Assembly: GCF_000012485.1 (NCBI RefSeq)
Contig: NC_007512.1
Coordinates: 2,032,501-2,067,500, forward strand
Direction: 5' to 3'
DNA: 35,000 bases
Origin: Pelodictyon luteolum DSM 273
Lineage (GTDB): Bacteria > Bacteroidota > Chlorobiia > Chlorobiales > Chlorobiaceae
The translations under genes were made by a program, and so were the position numbers. The notes under the pieces are model-generated. The model had not been told where the DNA came from and ran no database searches. It worked only from the letters and a program-made list of their open reading frames with translations. Positions 32,266 to 35,000 of the stretch are shown here, piece by piece. The stretch's first letter is position 1; each line of letters begins with the position of its first letter.

Positions 32266-33089
32266 CAGACCTGCCCACCCTTTTGTCCAGCAACGAACTT
32301 TCTAAGACCCCTGAAAACGTAATCAAACTGACCCTCTCCAAGCATCAGACTCAATCGGCGCAGTTTGTACATGGATTTGCGCCACTCAGGCATCGACCGA
32401 CCGTCAAGAATCTGCTTCTGTTCCGAAAGAAATCGCTCCGTCATCGTACTCGTCTTCGTCTCATCGTGATAGCGCAACGCACCCCAGACACTACTTACAT
32501 GCATTCCTTTGGCATGCTCCGCAACACGAAGAAACCATTCGTAATCGAACGAACAATGATAGTTCTCATCCAGGTAACCGATTTTCTCGTGAAGTTCGCG
32601 ACGCCAGAATGACGACTGATTCGCAATGAGCATTCCTTCAGCCAGCAAAGCATGGTATTCCGGGTTGATGTATCGAACGTCCCTTATCTTTTTTTCATCC
32701 TGATCAATCAACATCAGGTCGCCGATAATAAGTGATGCTTCTGGATGCATCCGGATCGCTTCTGCAAGCTCTTCGAATGCGCCAGGATAGTAAATATCAT
32801 CAGAATTCTGCCAGGCAACCCACTCTCCGCTCGCACGCCGTAAACCTTTGTTGATCGCGTCAACCTGCCCATTATCGCGTTCGCTTATCCAGTAGGTCAG
32901 ATAGGGCTCATATTTTTTTATAATCTTAACGCTACCATCAACGGAACCGCCATCAATGATGATATACTCAAGGTTGGGATAGCGCTGATCAATAACTGAG
33001 TTTATCGTCTTTTCGAGATAACCCGCTTGGTTGAAACTAGGAGTAACAATAGATATCTTTGGAAAAAGCGATACTGCCATAGGGCTCAT
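32265..33089 (-). CDS. Family 2 glycosyltransferase
   Basis: 274 residues from ATG 33089; ATG 33080 is an alternative. A GT-A fold: SIVTPSFNQAGYLEKTINSV, IDGGSVDGSVKIIKKY, ERDNGQVDAINKGLRRA and the metal site QNSDDIYYPGA, then NQSSFWRRELHEKIGYLDENYHCSFDYEWFLR. This DNGQxDAINKG group is typical of exopolysaccharide clusters and is similar in layout to the transferase at 24267-25037, though not a close copy. It should extend the lipid-linked glycan. Its stop overlaps the asnB start. Confidence 0.88.
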   Translation of the reverse strand: MSPMAVSLFPKISIVTPSFNQAGYLEKTINSVIDQRYPNLEYIIIDGGSVDGSVKIIKKYEPYLTYWISERDNGQVDAINKGLRRASGEWVAWQNSDDIYYPGAFEELAEAIRMHPEASLIIGDLMLIDQDEKKIRDVRYINPEYHALLAEGMLIANQSSFWRRELHEKIGYLDENYHCSFDYEWFLRVAEHAKGMHVSSVWGALRYHDETKTSTMTERFLSEQKQILDGRSMPEWRKSMYKLRRLSLMLGEGQFDYVFRGLRKFVAGQKGGQV

Positions 33090-33113
33090 ATTACACTGGA
33101 TTAACTATACTGT

Positions 33114-34361
33114 TTATCCCACGTCAATACTTTCCATACTACCCTTATTGGCGACGACTACTAAAACCATCAATGACCACATAGACGCACTGCCATACAA
33201 TGATCCTGAAACCATCGAAATTATCACCGCCTGAAAAAAAAGAATTGATATCCATGCAGACTCCGGCGTATATAGGTAACGCCAAAATGCGCAGTATGTG
33301 GCATACCCCAGCAAACCAACGAATAAAAAACCGCTAATCACTCCATACAACATAAAGCTTTCAAGAATGACATTATGTGGATAAAATCCAAGCGGCTCAA
33401 TACCACTTCCTAATAATGGATGGGAGTAAAAAGAATCAAGCCCTAACTGTAACAGTCTCACTCGTATATCATCACTAAACAAGCCACTTTGTATACGATT
33501 GAAGCCCTCAAATTCATGAATATGAATCAAAAGATAACTCACAGCAGGCAGTACCAATACTATAGACCATATTAGTTTTATTAAATAGTCAAAGGTCATG
33601 CGTTGATTTCGAAAAAGTTCGTACGCAAGAAGTGGCAACAACACAAGTAACGAAAGTACGGGGCCACGTGAACCTGCAATTATGGCTGCCATCAAGCCAA
33701 CCATGATTGTACAAGCAAAATAAATCTTTTTAAGAAAATGCGAATATGATTGTTGAAATATCGCCCATATCCCAAGCAAAACGACCATAACGCCTAAATC
33801 ACCAAGCGATATAGTGCTTAATGTCTCTGTGGCTTGCCGTTTTACCAGCAATGACATCAAGTCATCAACACTTCCTTGCTTTTGAATTAGCAACAGATTA
33901 AATATTACAGCAAAAAAACCAATAATCAACACCCATCTCAATAAGAACCAAATTGCCTTAGGAGGGCTAATAGCAATTGCCAATGCTGGCAAGAAACAGA
34001 TGCCAATACCAGATAAAATATACTCGCCCAAAGAAAGGCGCAAAACCTCAGGACTGAAAATCGAATCGAGTATCATACGACCAAAATACAAACCCCAAAA
34101 CAGCGACAAAAAAAACCACATCAAACCGCTGGGCATGTTCTTTTTAATAAATAAACGTTTAAATATTATGAATAATGCTAAACCCAAAATAGTTGCACGC
34201 AAAGGAATCGAAATAAAACGATTGGGTACATCTAACAATAGTGATATAGGCGCAATAGCTTGGTAACCAACCAACGTTAATACAACCACTATTTCAGACA
34301 AATAGCCCCGTCTATGTCCGCCTTTGTGGAACTCAAACAGCTTCATAATGACGTTTCGCAT
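33114..34361 (-). CDS. Polytopic membrane protein, O-antigen polymerase/ligase-like (Wzy/WaaL)
   Basis: 415 residues with about ten to twelve membrane helices and one larger loop (about residues 268-330) containing FNRIQSGLFSDDIRVRLLQLG and HPLLGSGIEPLGFYPHNVILE. The last pattern, GxG...HN, matches the Wzy_C/O-antigen ligase family, where the loop arginine and histidine are important. It would polymerise repeat units or ligate the glycan in the periplasm. The gene is clearly AT-richer than its neighbours, as is common for wzy genes and suggesting transfer. It is the first gene of the leftward operon. The start is ATG 34361, with ATG 34346 possible. Confidence 0.8.
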   Translation of the reverse strand: MRNVIMKLFEFHKGGHRRGYLSEIVVVLTLVGYQAIAPISLLLDVPNRFISIPLRATILGLALFIIFKRLFIKKNMPSGLMWFFLSLFWGLYFGRMILDSIFSPEVLRLSLGEYILSGIGICFLPALAIAISPPKAIWFLLRWVLIIGFFAVIFNLLLIQKQGSVDDLMSLLVKRQATETLSTISLGDLGVMVVLLGIWAIFQQSYSHFLKKIYFACTIMVGLMAAIIAGSRGPVLSLLVLLPLLAYELFRNQRMTFDYLIKLIWSIVLVLPAVSYLLIHIHEFEGFNRIQSGLFSDDIRVRLLQLGLDSFYSHPLLGSGIEPLGFYPHNVILESFMLYGVISGFLFVGLLGYATYCAFWRYLYTPESAWISILFFQAVIISMVSGSLYGSASMWSLMVLVVVANKGSMESIDVG

Positions 34362-34443
34362 ACCTTAGAAAGAAAATCATAAACAGAAACACTTACGCCG
34401 GACAATGTCAACGAAGATGACGCATTTTTTTGAAAAAAAACAT

Positions 34444-35000
34444 TCACTTTTCAGCCGGGTTCAGCACCACTTCCCGGTTGATCTCCCACGTTCTTGCAGG
34501 CCTTGCTCCCCAGCGTTCCGGATTGAGCTCCCTGGCTCGCTGTAAGGTTGCATTCCGCTGTTCAAAGATCGCACTTGCATGACCGTATCGCATCTGGTGC
34601 GGTGTCACATAACCGATCGATGAGTGCATGTGCTTGGTGTTGTACCAGTGCACAAAGTCGCCCATCCAGCGGCGGGCATCTTCAAGCGTATCGAAGGCAT
34701 TCGGATAGGTGACATGGTACTTCATCGTCTTGAACAGCGACTCGATGTAGGGGTTGTCATTGCTGGTTCGAGGCCTGCTGTGCGAGACTGCAACATTGAG
34801 CTTTTGCAGAAGGGCCATCAGCGTAACACCTTTCATCGGGTGACCGTTATCAGCATGGAGCGCCTTGAGTTTAACCTTGCCTCCGTTCAGTATCCGGGCG
34901 AAGAGAGCTCGGCTGTGCTTTTCGCTTTCTTCTTCGTGAACCGCCCAGCCGACGATGGATCTGTCAAAGAGATCCTTGACAACATATGCGTAATAGAATA
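34444..35000 (-). CDS. IS3-family transposase (OrfB/rve), C-terminal part, runs off the window
   Basis: The frame is open from the window edge to TAA-type end at 34444; the ATG at 34836 is internal. It has YYAYVVKDLFDRSIVGWAVH, D in ALHADNGHPM and E in NPYIESLFKTMKY, with HSSIGYVTPHQMRYG and the NPERWGARPARTW tail common to IS3-family transposases. The first catalytic Asp is outside the window. It is not a copy of the IS3 transposase at 314-1098. It separates the polysaccharide cluster from whatever lies to the right. The element end is probably within about 60 bp left of the stop, but no terminal repeat can be confirmed. Confidence 0.85.
   Translation of the reverse strand, partial: FYYAYVVKDLFDRSIVGWAVHEEESEKHSRALFARILNGGKVKLKALHADNGHPMKGVTLMALLQKLNVAVSHSRPRTSNDNPYIESLFKTMKYHVTYPNAFDTLEDARRWMGDFVHWYNTKHMHSSIGYVTPHQMRYGHASAIFEQRNATLQRARELNPERWGARPARTWEINREVVLNPAEK

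Overview
This window looks like an accessory region of a Gram-negative bacterial chromosome, most likely a green sulfur bacterium (Chlorobiaceae). That placement is an inference from overall gene style and from two copies of a terminator-tailed repeat resembling an RNA class known only from Chlorobi; no rRNA or housekeeping marker is present to confirm it. No tRNA, rRNA or CRISPR array was seen.

Positions 1 to about 20,000 form a dense, heavily damaged island of defence, toxin-antitoxin and mobile genes. The left edge is the 3' end of a group II intron sitting inside an IS3-family transposase gene, and that IS3 element in turn truncates an XRE-like/ImmA gene. Leftward-transcribed genes follow: a nuclease-STAND NTPase split into two overlapping frames by a probable single-base frameshift (1776-5562), an ImmA/IrrE-type protease gene with a small overlapping partner (5763-7633), a SIR2-like gene (7778-8710), a two-helix membrane protein, and a run of small uncharacterised genes (9604-13763). 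One of these, a 104-codon gene, is cut by a complete 2,629-bp IS21-family element with a perfect 6-bp target duplication and exact 24-bp terminal iterons. Further right are a DUF2335 gene with a probable frameshift, a second decayed ImmA copy, an apparently intact RelE/HigA-type pair, and a hipBA pair whose hipA is frameshifted in a G7 tract. Two related elements of about 147 nt (13844-13990 and 19926-20073), each ending in a leftward terminator, are candidate non-coding RNAs.

Positions 20,380 to 34,361 hold a leftward surface-polysaccharide cluster. It has a polytopic Wzy/ligase-like protein, several glycosyltransferases, an asparagine-synthase-like amidotransferase, two methyltransferases, a hexapeptide acyltransferase, two epimerases, a PglC-type initiating phosphoglycosyltransferase and a CapD/PglF-type nucleotide-sugar dehydratase. 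Most genes overlap by a few bases or sit within 25 bp of each other, as in a translationally coupled operon. The logic is: dehydratase and epimerases make activated sugars, the PglC-like enzyme loads the first sugar on undecaprenyl phosphate, the transferases extend and decorate it, and the Wzy-like protein polymerises or ligates it. No flippase or export gene is in view. The right edge is a partial IS3-family transposase.

The best candidates for undescribed biology are the 13763-9604 set of small genes, the SIR2-like gene with its membrane-protein neighbour, and the duplicated ImmA protease with its small overlapping partner. The recurrent disruption of such genes (IS insertion, frameshift, nonsense, truncation) suggests a defence/TA island in turnover.
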